A DNA stretch of 64,000 nucleotides from Blastocatellia bacterium (GTDB taxonomy: Bacteria > Acidobacteriota > Blastocatellia > UBA7656 > JADIYM01), in NCBI GenBank assembly GCA_021463145.1, contig JAJTWZ010000004.1:1-64000 (forward strand). Reading direction: 5' to 3'. The notes beneath the pieces are model-generated. The model worked only from the letters and a program-made list of their open reading frames with translations, searched no databases and was not told where the DNA came from. Positions within the stretch are counted from its first letter, which is position 1. Each line of letters starts with the position of its first letter. The translations under genes were made by a program, and so were the position numbers. Positions 35,741-43,772 of this stretch are shown piece by piece.

Positions 35741-36508
35741 GTGAGAGTTTTCACCCGCATGGCGAACGATGTCGAATCGACCCCGGATTCCGGGGAGAAG
35801 TTTTTCGGAGGAGTTGCTCCGGACCTCTACCTGCAGGCTCAGGATGCGTTGCGTTTCGTTCTCGACGGAAGCGGCGCGTTCGCGTGTTCCGACACAGAGT
35901 TCGAGGACTTCTACGGAAAGGCGATAGTGCGGGGCGATCGTTTCGAAAGCGATCGCGTGCTGCCATCATCTCCAGTCCAGGCAGCGATCGACGCTGCCCT
36001 CAGCGGACAAACTCTAGAGCGTCGGCTGGTTCTGTTTCCAAAGGCAACCGATCGAGATTCCGTATGGATTTTCGAGGCGATTCCTTTCGACGCCCCGGAA
36101 CTGGCTGAAGGCAAAGGCATTGCGGGTGTTTTTCTTCGGGTCGACATGCCTGCCGGACGCAGGTCGCTCGACGAAATGCTGTTTTCGGTGACGCTTGCCG
36201 AGCGGCTGGCTCTAGAGCGTTTGGGCACGGCAAAGGCGGTGGTCGCAACTATCCGGCACGAGATCAGCAACGCGCTCACCACCATTATCGGAAACGCTGA
36301 GCTGATGCTGCGAAAATCCGCCGCCGAAGACAAGGCCACCAGGGACCGCATTCTCGATATCGTGGGTCAGGGCCATCGGATTCAGCAGGTCATCGAAAAG
36401 CTCGATTCGCTTACCGATGTGCGAACGACCAGGCACTACGGCGGCTACGAGTTGCTCGAACTCGACCTGGAACTGACGACCGAGGTCGATCCGGACCCCG
36501 ATTCATAG
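35741..36508 (+). CDS. HisKA-domain protein without ATPase domain
   Basis: A 255-residue protein. Residues about 20-150 look like a degenerate PAS/sensor region (VLDGSGAFACSDTEFEDFYG). Residues about 165-225 form a two-component DHp helix with an H-box, VVATIRHEISNALTTIIGNA (His about 175), and the second helix GQGHRIQQVIEKLDSLTDV. No N/G1/G2 boxes follow: the protein ends 30 residues later with an acidic tail. It may be a phosphotransfer or signalling scaffold, or a kinase remnant. GTG at 35741 or ATG at 35759 is the start. Unaccompanied by a response regulator. Confidence 0.7.
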   Translation: MRVFTRMANDVESTPDSGEKFFGGVAPDLYLQAQDALRFVLDGSGAFACSDTEFEDFYGKAIVRGDRFESDRVLPSSPVQAAIDAALSGQTLERRLVLFPKATDRDSVWIFEAIPFDAPELAEGKGIAGVFLRVDMPAGRRSLDEMLFSVTLAERLALERLGTAKAVVATIRHEISNALTTIIGNAELMLRKSAAEDKATRDRILDIVGQGHRIQQVIEKLDSLTDVRTTRHYGGYELLELDLELTTEVDPDPDS

Positions 36509-36827
36509 AAGTACGCAAGCGCCTGCGGCGCACCCCCTCGGACGAAACGAGCAGAGGCAGGATGGTCCGCGACCGCGAAGCGGTCGTGCCGATCCGGCGT
36601 TCGTAAAGTGGTGCGAGCGAGAGCGATTGGTGCGCAAGCTCGCAGCACTTGGTGTCAACGTGACAATCAAGGAAAAGTCAGAAGTCCCGGACGCCGCCTG
36701 ACACGCAAGACCGTGCTTCGTAGCAGGACGCACGCCTCGACGCCTTCCTGAAATTGCTGTAAGAAGGTTACTACGGGAGCGTTAACACGCCCGTCGACGA
36801 ACGATTGCCCCAGGTGAGCGACCATTC
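36509..36827. other. Gap with no supported gene
   Basis: About 319 bases precede the ECF sigma gene. One frame is open to 36700 and would end ERERLVRKLAALGVNVTIKE, then KSEVPDAA and a stop, which vaguely resembles tails of transposases but has no start or upstream body that I can identify. The rest probably holds the sigma gene's promoter, which I could not recognise. Confidence 0.5.
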
Positions 36828-37436
36828 GTGATTCGATTCGGAGCTTTCACTGACACTCAGGCCGATCTGGTCCGCGAACAGGCGGCCGAGGAAGAGCGCG
36901 CCCTTGTCGAAAGGGCGAAGTCGCACGCCGACGCCTTCGAAGAGCTGTATTCCCGTTACTACGGGAAGATTTTTTCGTTTGCGTACCGGCGTCTCCATTC
37001 TCGTGAACTTGCCGAGGACATCACGGCTGACGTCTTCATGAAGGCGCTTGACGCGCTGCCGCGGTTCACCTGGCAGGGCATCAGCGTCTCGGCCTGGCTC
37101 TATCGAATTGCAAACAATCGAATTACCGATCATTTCCGGCGTAAGGGACAGTCGGGTAAGGGCGTTCTGAACATCGACGACGTGAAGACGCTCGTGGACG
37201 AGCGGCCGTTGGCGGAGGATCGCATCCTTGCTTCGCTTCGACGGCGGGAGGTTGAAGAAGCCATCGGCAAGCTCGGCGAGCAGGACCAACTCGTGGTCAC
37301 GCTGACGTTCTATGAAGAGTTGTCGAGCCCGGAAGTCGCGCAGGTGATGGGGATTTCGACGAACCTCGTGTATGTCCGGCTGCACCGGGCCCTCAAGAGG
37401 ATGCGGCGAGTGCTGGAGCGCGAGAGCGCGCAGTAA
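36828..37436 (+). CDS. RNA polymerase ECF-type sigma factor
   Basis: A 202-residue sigma-70-family protein. Region 2 spans about 40-110 (ELYSRYYGKIFSFAYRRLHS, then ITADVFMKALDALPRF and WLYRIANNRITDHFRR) and region 4 spans about 135-195 (SSPEVAQVMGISTNLVYVRL), with no region 3, as in ECF sigmas. It should direct polymerase to a small regulon. The GTG start at 36828 gives a 40-residue leader before region 2; a later start is possible. A TonB-domain protein follows after 32 bases; this pair may be the sigma and its regulator. Confidence 0.9.
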   Translation: MIRFGAFTDTQADLVREQAAEEERALVERAKSHADAFEELYSRYYGKIFSFAYRRLHSRELAEDITADVFMKALDALPRFTWQGISVSAWLYRIANNRITDHFRRKGQSGKGVLNIDDVKTLVDERPLAEDRILASLRRREVEEAIGKLGEQDQLVVTLTFYEELSSPEVAQVMGISTNLVYVRLHRALKRMRRVLERESAQ

Positions 37437-37468
37437 ATGAAGTAAGATCAAGGGGTTACGAAGTACAA

Positions 37469-38470
37469 ATGGTGTGGCGCAGGAAAAAGGAAGTCGAGAT
37501 CGAAGAGCTGCGGCGCTTTGTCGACGGGATGAAGCGCGGGCAGACGATCGCGACCGATGACTCCCTGCTCGAGACGTTGCGGCAGATTCACGACCGCGGC
37601 GATGTCCCGGCGGCCGATCACGATCATCGGCGGGTGCTACTTGACCGGCTTCAGCGCCGTATGAGCGAGCAGCGCGGTGAAGCGGTCTTCCAGAGGTCTC
37701 CGGTGCCGATATTGGGGCTTGCGCGGCCTCGGCGCTCACGCTTTCAGATGGCGGTCGCGGCCAGCATTCTCGTGCACGTCGGAATCGGGGGCTTTCTGCT
37801 CTCGTGGATGACGTTCGGCAGTGAGCCCTGGCAGATCGAAGAACCGGTCGCCCACGTTGTCGAGATCGAATTGCCGGCAACGATGATCAAGCTTCCGTCG
37901 CGGACGCCGGATGGCGTGTCGCGTAACGGACTTACTGCCGTTGGCGCTGGCGTGCGTGACGCGCGACCTGTCGAGACGGCTGCGGCGTCGGTTCCCGGAA
38001 CGCCTGTCGCACTGCCTGGCAGCGTGGCGCCGTCCGACGGAGCCGTTCCAGGTGGCGTTGCCGAAGGCGCGATGCCCGACTTCGTTGCCAGCGCCACCGG
38101 TCCCGGATCGGTTGGCCGGGTTCCCGTGGTCGACGCGCCGGCGGCTCCTGCGGGCGACCCCTCGATGTCGGAAGTGCTTGGCGTTAGTTACGTTGCGGAT
38201 CCCGACGTTGCGGTCCGGGGGCTCAACCGTCCGAGACCCGTCTACACGCAGGCCGCGCTCGACCGGGGAATTCACGGTTACGTCCGCTTGAGCATCGGCG
38301 TCGGCCCGGATGGTTCGGTTCGTGAGGTGAAGGTTCTGAGGAGTCTGGGCTTCGGTCTCGACGAGGCGGCGATTGCGGCGGCCCGCCAGTGCCGGTTCGC
38401 GCCGGCTATGAAGAACGGCCGTGCGGTCGCGGCGTTCACCAAGGTGGACGTTTCGTTCGACCTCCGCTGA
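37469..38470 (+). CDS. TonB-family protein with cytoplasmic N-terminal domain
   Basis: A 333-residue protein with an unusual plan: a charged cytoplasmic N-terminus of about 90 residues (MVWRRKKEVEIEELRRFVDG...), one membrane helix (about 92-114), a Pro/Gly/Ala/Val-rich linker (about 125-245), and a C-terminal TonB domain (about 250-333, YTQAALDRGIHGYVRLSIGV, then DGSVREVKVLRSLGFG). TonB domains pass the energy of ExbB/ExbD to outer-membrane transporters. Placement right behind an ECF sigma suggests the N-terminus acts as an anti-sigma-like partner, but this is inference. Confidence 0.85.
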   Translation: MVWRRKKEVEIEELRRFVDGMKRGQTIATDDSLLETLRQIHDRGDVPAADHDHRRVLLDRLQRRMSEQRGEAVFQRSPVPILGLARPRRSRFQMAVAASILVHVGIGGFLLSWMTFGSEPWQIEEPVAHVVEIELPATMIKLPSRTPDGVSRNGLTAVGAGVRDARPVETAAASVPGTPVALPGSVAPSDGAVPGGVAEGAMPDFVASATGPGSVGRVPVVDAPAAPAGDPSMSEVLGVSYVADPDVAVRGLNRPRPVYTQAALDRGIHGYVRLSIGVGPDGSVREVKVLRSLGFGLDEAAIAAARQCRFAPAMKNGRAVAAFTKVDVSFDLR

Positions 38471-38543
38471 AATACTCCACGGATGTTCGGCGATACACGC
38501 AGGGGCGCGTGTGTTCGAATCTCCGTGGTGGATTTCTTTGGGG

Positions 38544-40532
38544 GTGGACGTGGGAAAGCGTAGGATTGCCGTTCTGCTGGTGGCGACCGTCTTTATGACG
38601 GTCTGCGCCCGTACCGGAGTGGGCCAGATAATGCAGTCCGAGCGTCAGGCAGTGGTGAACGCGCCGGAGTTCCCGGACGGGCTCGACTGGTTGAACACCG
38701 GCTCGCCGCTGAAGTTGTCGCAGTTGCGCGGCAAGGTGGTCCTTCTCGACTTCTGGACCTACTGCTGTATCAACTGCATGCACATCATTCCGGATCTCGG
38801 GCGGCTCGAGGCAAAGTACGGTTCGTCGCTCGTGATCATTGGCGTGCATTCGGCCAAGTTCACGACCGAACAGGGTACCGAGAACATTCGGCAGGCGATT
38901 CTCCGCTACGGCATCGAGCACCCCGTCGTAAACGATCGCGACTTCCGGGTGTGGAGCGAATACGCGGCTCGGGCGTGGCCAACTCTCGTTCTGATCGACA
39001 CACGGGGCAAGATTGCCGGAAGGGCGTCGGGAGAAGGCGTTTTCGACCTTTTCGACGGGCCGATCGGACAACTCGTTCGCGAGGCCGCCGCCGCGAAGAC
39101 ACTCGACACTCGGCCGCTCCCCTTGAGCCTCGAGCGCAATCGCGCGCCTCGATCGCTGCTGTCGTTCCCGGGCAAGGTTCTGGCCGACCCGAAGTCGGAT
39201 CGCCTGTTCATCTCGGACTCGAACCACAATCGCATCGTCATCGCCAGCCGGGTGGATGGAAGCATTGTCGACGTCATCGGATCCGGCGCCAAAGGGCTTG
39301 ACGACGGCCCGTTCGAGAAGGCGACGTTCAACATGCTGCAGGGCGTAGCGCTGGACGGTGACGAGCTCTACATCGCCGACACCGAGAACCACGCGATCCG
39401 CCGCGCGAATCTTAAGACACGGACAGTCGAGACGATCGCGGGAAACGGTCAGCAGGCGCGCGAGTACAACGTTGGCGGAGTTGGAATGGCCGTGCCGCTG
39501 AACTCGCCCTGGGACGTCGTCGTGCACGGGGGATCGCTCTATGTTGCGATGGCGGGATCGCACCAGATCTGGACCGTCGACCTGAAGACCTGGCGCGCCG
39601 ATCCTTACGCGGGCTCAGGCCGCGAGACGCGCTCCGACGGACCGCTCCGCAAGGCGGCGCTCGCTCAACCGTCCGGCCTGGCGTCCGACGGGACACGGCT
39701 CTTCGTCGCCGATAGCGAAGTCAGCTCGATACGCACCGTCGACCTCGATCCCAGTGGCAAAGTGTCCACCGTCGTCGGAGAGGCACTGTTCGAGTTCGGC
39801 GACGTGGATGGCGTGGGACCCAAGGTGCGGCTGCAGCATCCCCTCGGCGTCGCGCTGCACGAAGGACACTTGCTCGTCGCCGACACGTACAACAACAGGA
39901 TCAAGCGAATCGATGTCGGAGCAAGGGAGTCGAGAACTCTCGCGGGCACGGGCGAGGGCGGATTCGCCGACGGCGATTTCGACCGAATGAAGTTCGACGA
40001 GCCGGGCGGACTTTCCGTCGCGGACGGCAAGGTCTATGTCGCCGACACGAATAACCACGTAATTCGAGTTCTCGACCTTGCGACGAAGCGCGCCGAGACG
40101 TTCGCGCTGAAGGGAATGGCCCGGTTGAGCGGACCGTTGCCGGCAGGCGCGACGTTCGACGGAACCACCGTCGAGTTGCCGGAGCAGCGCATCGTCCCTG
40201 GAAGCGGCTCGATCACCGTCGAGTTGACCCTCGCTCCGGGCCTCAAGCTCAGTGCCGATGCTCCGCAGTTCGTCGCGGCTTCCGCGAAGTCACCCGACGT
40301 GATTCGAACGGCCGACGCAAGCGACGGGTCGGTCAGCTTCCCGTACCGCCGGGCGTTCGAAGCCAAGGCCGGAGTTACTACGCTTGTCGTCGACACAGCG
40401 CTCTATTACTGTCGGTCCGGCGCCGAGAGTCTTTGCTTCGTGCGACAGGTCCGTTTCGTAATCCCGGTCCGGGTGGATGCGGGCGCCACTGGTCACGACG
40501 TGCGCGTGACCTACCAGCTTCGCGAACCCTAG
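38544..40532 (+). CDS. Secreted thioredoxin-like/NHL-repeat protein (NHLRC2-like)
   Basis: A 662-residue protein. The GTG at 38544 (or 38550) gives a signal segment VGKRRIAVLLVATVFMTVCA. Residues about 35-165 are a thioredoxin fold with the unusual active site FWTYCCINCMH (Cys pair C-I-N-C) and the cis-Pro segment RAWPTLVLID. Residues about 190-540 are a six-bladed NHL beta-propeller with repeated pattern I-A-D-T-x-N-H-x-I-R. A C-terminal beta domain of about 120 residues follows. This architecture matches NHLRC2 and bacterial relatives; the substrate of the redox site is unknown. Followed closely by an AraC-type regulator. Confidence 0.9.
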   Translation: MDVGKRRIAVLLVATVFMTVCARTGVGQIMQSERQAVVNAPEFPDGLDWLNTGSPLKLSQLRGKVVLLDFWTYCCINCMHIIPDLGRLEAKYGSSLVIIGVHSAKFTTEQGTENIRQAILRYGIEHPVVNDRDFRVWSEYAARAWPTLVLIDTRGKIAGRASGEGVFDLFDGPIGQLVREAAAAKTLDTRPLPLSLERNRAPRSLLSFPGKVLADPKSDRLFISDSNHNRIVIASRVDGSIVDVIGSGAKGLDDGPFEKATFNMLQGVALDGDELYIADTENHAIRRANLKTRTVETIAGNGQQAREYNVGGVGMAVPLNSPWDVVVHGGSLYVAMAGSHQIWTVDLKTWRADPYAGSGRETRSDGPLRKAALAQPSGLASDGTRLFVADSEVSSIRTVDLDPSGKVSTVVGEALFEFGDVDGVGPKVRLQHPLGVALHEGHLLVADTYNNRIKRIDVGARESRTLAGTGEGGFADGDFDRMKFDEPGGLSVADGKVYVADTNNHVIRVLDLATKRAETFALKGMARLSGPLPAGATFDGTTVELPEQRIVPGSGSITVELTLAPGLKLSADAPQFVAASAKSPDVIRTADASDGSVSFPYRRAFEAKAGVTTLVVDTALYYCRSGAESLCFVRQVRFVIPVRVDAGATGHDVRVTYQLREP

Positions 40533-40547
40533 GAGAACACCGAGCAC

Positions 40548-41384
40548 GTGACCGAATCGACCGTAGGGCTCGCCGCGCTGCGGCCGCAGTTTAGGGTCGA
40601 CGTGTCGCGGGCGGAGGTGGCCGCCAGCGAGTCGCACGGCGTCGCCATCGACGCAACAGTGGTTGCGGTGCTGCGCGGCGCATATTGCGTCGAGATTGCC
40701 GGAGCCGCCCATTCGGTAGCGGAAGGCTCGATGGCGCTGATCGACTCGGGGCTGGCATTCCGCGTGAATGGGGAAGGCGACCGGATCACTATGACCATGT
40801 CGCAGTCGCTGCTGAGCGAGGCGGTTGTGCGCCACGGACGGCAAGAGCGTGGGCCGGTAGTGTTTTCGAAGCCCGTCTGCACGGTCCACGAAGCGCTTGC
40901 CGCGTCGATCCGGCGGCTAGTACTGGAGCTCGCAAGTCATGGAGAAAGGCGTGGCGAAGCGCTCGACCTCGTTATGGCGCTCGTGGCGTTCGACATCGTC
41001 GGCCCGTACTCGACCACCGATCGAATGGAGCGCCTGGAACGGTCGCGTGCTGGTCTCGTGGACCGGAGGTTGCGCCGCTCCGTCGAGTTCATGCACGACA
41101 ACTTCCATCGCGAACTGTCGTTGACCGAGATCGCCGAAGCGGCGTACTTGAGCGAGTTTCACTTCGCGCGGTTGTTCAAGCGAATCACGGGTGTGACTCC
41201 TCACACCTACCTGGCGGGACTGCGTATCGAGCAGGCGCGACGGCTTCTTGCGGCTACCGACCGCTCGATCTCCGATGTCGCGGCCTCCGTCGGCTATCAG
41301 AGTGCCAGCCACTTCGGGAAGGTCTTTCGCCAGGCGACCGGTTTCCCGCCAAGAGAGTACCGCGAGCTCTCGCGGCGCGGCTGA
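40548..41384 (+). CDS. AraC-family transcriptional regulator
   Basis: A 278-residue regulator. The N-terminal half (about 1-150) is a cupin-like sensor domain; the C-terminal half (about 170-270) contains two helix-turn-helix units, LSLTEIAEAAYLSEFHFARLFK and ISDVAASVGYQSASHFGKVFRQ, with the ending PREYREL. The GTG at 40548 follows AGGAG that overlaps the stop of the upstream gene, at a long spacing of 12 bases. It may control the NHL-thioredoxin gene or act on other loci. Confidence 0.92.
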   Translation: MTESTVGLAALRPQFRVDVSRAEVAASESHGVAIDATVVAVLRGAYCVEIAGAAHSVAEGSMALIDSGLAFRVNGEGDRITMTMSQSLLSEAVVRHGRQERGPVVFSKPVCTVHEALAASIRRLVLELASHGERRGEALDLVMALVAFDIVGPYSTTDRMERLERSRAGLVDRRLRRSVEFMHDNFHRELSLTEIAEAAYLSEFHFARLFKRITGVTPHTYLAGLRIEQARRLLAATDRSISDVAASVGYQSASHFGKVFRQATGFPPREYRELSRRG

Positions 41385-41460
41385 CGGGCGCGCGAATCGC
41401 TCGGGAGTGTGCCGCGAAACTGCCGCTTCGGTCCTCCGCCAGGGCAACGGGCGCGAGTGT

Positions 41461-41493
41461 AAGCGACGGTATCGCCCCCTCGCGCCGTCGCTT
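41461..41493. terminator. Hairpin between convergent AraC and M1 peptidase genes
   Basis: AAGCGACGG (41461-41469) pairs with CCGTCGCTT (41485-41493) around a 15-base loop, directly before the stop codon region of the minus-strand peptidase. No T-run follows, so its action as terminator is tentative. Confidence 0.4.
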
Positions 41494-43515
41494 TCAACGC
41501 GTGAACGTCACCGGGGCAGATCGAAGCCCCGTCGACTTGTTCACGACGGTCACCTGCACCGCCGTTCCCGCAGGCACGGTCGTCTTCAGCTTCTTCTGCT
41601 TTCCGACGACCAGAGACGTCGTTCCGTCCGGATTCTGGCTTCCGCGCGGATACTTCGTCTTAGCGAGTTCGACTCCATTCACCTCGACGCGAGTGTCGCC
41701 AACGACGAATCCAGTGCCGGTGATCGACAGCGCGCCCTGGCCAGCCGGCTTCCACGTCACGCCCGTGATCACGACATCGGTTGGACTCTCCCCGCAGGCC
41801 ACCGGTTGATTCGGCACCGTGCCGTTTCGCGCGTCCACCGTGCCGAGCACCCGATTCGAGGGATCGACGGTTACACGCGCCGGCGAAAAGCTTGAGCAAA
41901 GACTGACGATCGACTCCCTGCCGCCAATTTCCACTCGCTCGACGACGCGTTCGCCGGACGGGCCAACCAGTTCGACCTCCAGCGGAGTCGTGAACACGGT
42001 GCCGGACTGGGTCTGGGAAACGCGCACATCCGTCTGGTAGCTGCCTCCGGGCACGGCCCGCGACGTCCAGGCGGTCTCGTATTTCGGGTAGCCCGTCGCG
42101 TAGACCCATTCGTCGAAGAAGGCCGTGAGGTCCTGGCCGGAGGCGGCTTCCATTGCGGCCCGGAGTTCCTGCGTTCGGCCGTTTCCAAATGCGTGCGATT
42201 CGAGGTAGTTCCGCAGGCCGGTGAAAAACGCCTCGTCGCCGATCACATAGCGAAGCATCGATACGACCCATCCGCCCTTCTGGTAGATGGTCGCGCCGAA
42301 GAGCCTGGACGGCGGCGGCGCGTATAGCGAATAGGCGCCCGCATCGGCTTCGTAATCCATGTAGTAGCTCTCGCGGCCGGCCATCAGGTCGGGGAGGCTG
42401 GCGGGGTTCACGTGCTCGGTCCACAGGTACTCGGTCCACGACGCGAATCCCTCGTTGAGCCAGATCTCTTCCCATTCGGCGGGAGACACGAAGTTCCCGA
42501 ACCACTGATGGCCAAGCTCGTGCGCGACGACGCGATCGTAGCGGTTGTCGCCTGTGATGAGCGGCGATCCGTAACTGGTGCAGGACTGGTGCTCCATCGC
42601 ACCGCCGAAGTTCTCGAACAACGCGTGGCCGTACTTGTCGAAGGGAAACCCAACGCCGAGCCGCTGCTCGAACGCGGCAATCATTTCTGGCGTGCGCGAG
42701 AAGTCGCGCCGGGCGTCGGATTCGAGCTCGGGATAGACGTAATGCCAGACCGGCAGGTCGCCGTGGCTGTCTTCGATCACGCGATAGTTCGAAATGGCTA
42801 CCGAAATCAGATAGGTCGCGATCTGATGCGTCTCGAGCCAATGGTAGGTCGTCTTGCCCCCAGACTGCGTGGCCTCGACGAGACGTCCGTTGGAGGCGAC
42901 GACGAACTGGCTCGGAACCGTGACGAATCCCTCGTAGGTGGCCTTGTCCGATGGCCGGTCCTTGCACGCGAACCAGAGGCGCGACCCTTCGGGCTCGGCG
43001 AACGTAGCCGCACCGCTCGAGGAAAATCCGAATCCGAGGCCGCCCTCGATGGTGGGCGTCCCGCGATAGACGACGTCGATCGAGAACGTCTGCCCGGCAC
43101 CGAGCGGCGTGGCAAGGCTGACGCTCACGACGCGGCCGCCACCAGTGCGCGAAAACGCAGCCGCCGATCCGTTCAACCGCACTGCATCGATCGTGAATCC
43201 GACCAGGTCGAGGTTCACCGAAGTGAGCCCGGCAACGGTCGCGATACCGTCAATCCTGGTAGTGGCGGAGATCGTGCCGCTGGTCATCGAGGGCTCGACG
43301 TAGATGGTGTACTTCAATGCATCCCAACCGGAGTTATCGGGAGCGGTGCGTGCAATGGCGAGCTTGGAGATATCGCGGGTCTCACCCTTCTCGATGGCCT
43401 TTATGACTTCGAGATCGGCAACCGGGCGCCGATTCTGAGCAGATACGGGAACCGCGGTTGTAGCAAGGAGAACTGCGATGGCCAGGCGGACGGCTGGCGA
43501 GATCAAGTGGTTCAT
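41494..43515 (-). CDS. Secreted M1-family metallopeptidase with C-terminal TIG-like domain
   Basis: A 673-residue exported aminopeptidase. Signal peptide about 1-26. The M1 body (about 45-520) has the zinc motif VVAHELGHQW (H332, H336) with the third ligand E355 in WLNEGFASW, and a variant of the exopeptidase GxMEN loop (FGGAMEHQS). A C-terminal region (about 575-673) resembles a TIG/Ig fold (SITGTGFVVGDTRVEVNGVE). It probably trims peptides outside the cytoplasm. No second gene is in its unit; the nearest on the same strand is far. ATG at 43515. Confidence 0.93.
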   Translation of the reverse strand: MNHLISPAVRLAIAVLLATTAVPVSAQNRRPVADLEVIKAIEKGETRDISKLAIARTAPDNSGWDALKYTIYVEPSMTSGTISATTRIDGIATVAGLTSVNLDLVGFTIDAVRLNGSAAAFSRTGGGRVVSVSLATPLGAGQTFSIDVVYRGTPTIEGGLGFGFSSSGAATFAEPEGSRLWFACKDRPSDKATYEGFVTVPSQFVVASNGRLVEATQSGGKTTYHWLETHQIATYLISVAISNYRVIEDSHGDLPVWHYVYPELESDARRDFSRTPEMIAAFEQRLGVGFPFDKYGHALFENFGGAMEHQSCTSYGSPLITGDNRYDRVVAHELGHQWFGNFVSPAEWEEIWLNEGFASWTEYLWTEHVNPASLPDLMAGRESYYMDYEADAGAYSLYAPPPSRLFGATIYQKGGWVVSMLRYVIGDEAFFTGLRNYLESHAFGNGRTQELRAAMEAASGQDLTAFFDEWVYATGYPKYETAWTSRAVPGGSYQTDVRVSQTQSGTVFTTPLEVELVGPSGERVVERVEIGGRESIVSLCSSFSPARVTVDPSNRVLGTVDARNGTVPNQPVACGESPTDVVITGVTWKPAGQGALSITGTGFVVGDTRVEVNGVELAKTKYPRGSQNPDGTTSLVVGKQKKLKTTVPAGTAVQVTVVNKSTGLRSAPVTFTR

Positions 43516-43772
43516 AGACTATGGAGAGGCCCTGAGAGATACGGACTGATACATCGTACCACTGCCGATGAAGCACGGCTGTCCACCGGCACTAACGGAT
43601 GGACACAGATCGGCCTTTCAACCAGACCAGCCATTCACCCGGACTGGCGTTCTATCCGTGTTCATCTTTGTAGAACAGAGCAAGATTCCGCCGAACCTCC
43701 GCAAGATCGAACGCAAGCCGTCTGACATACTCCGCACACCTCTGAACAGTAACGAAAAGGGAGCAAATGCAA

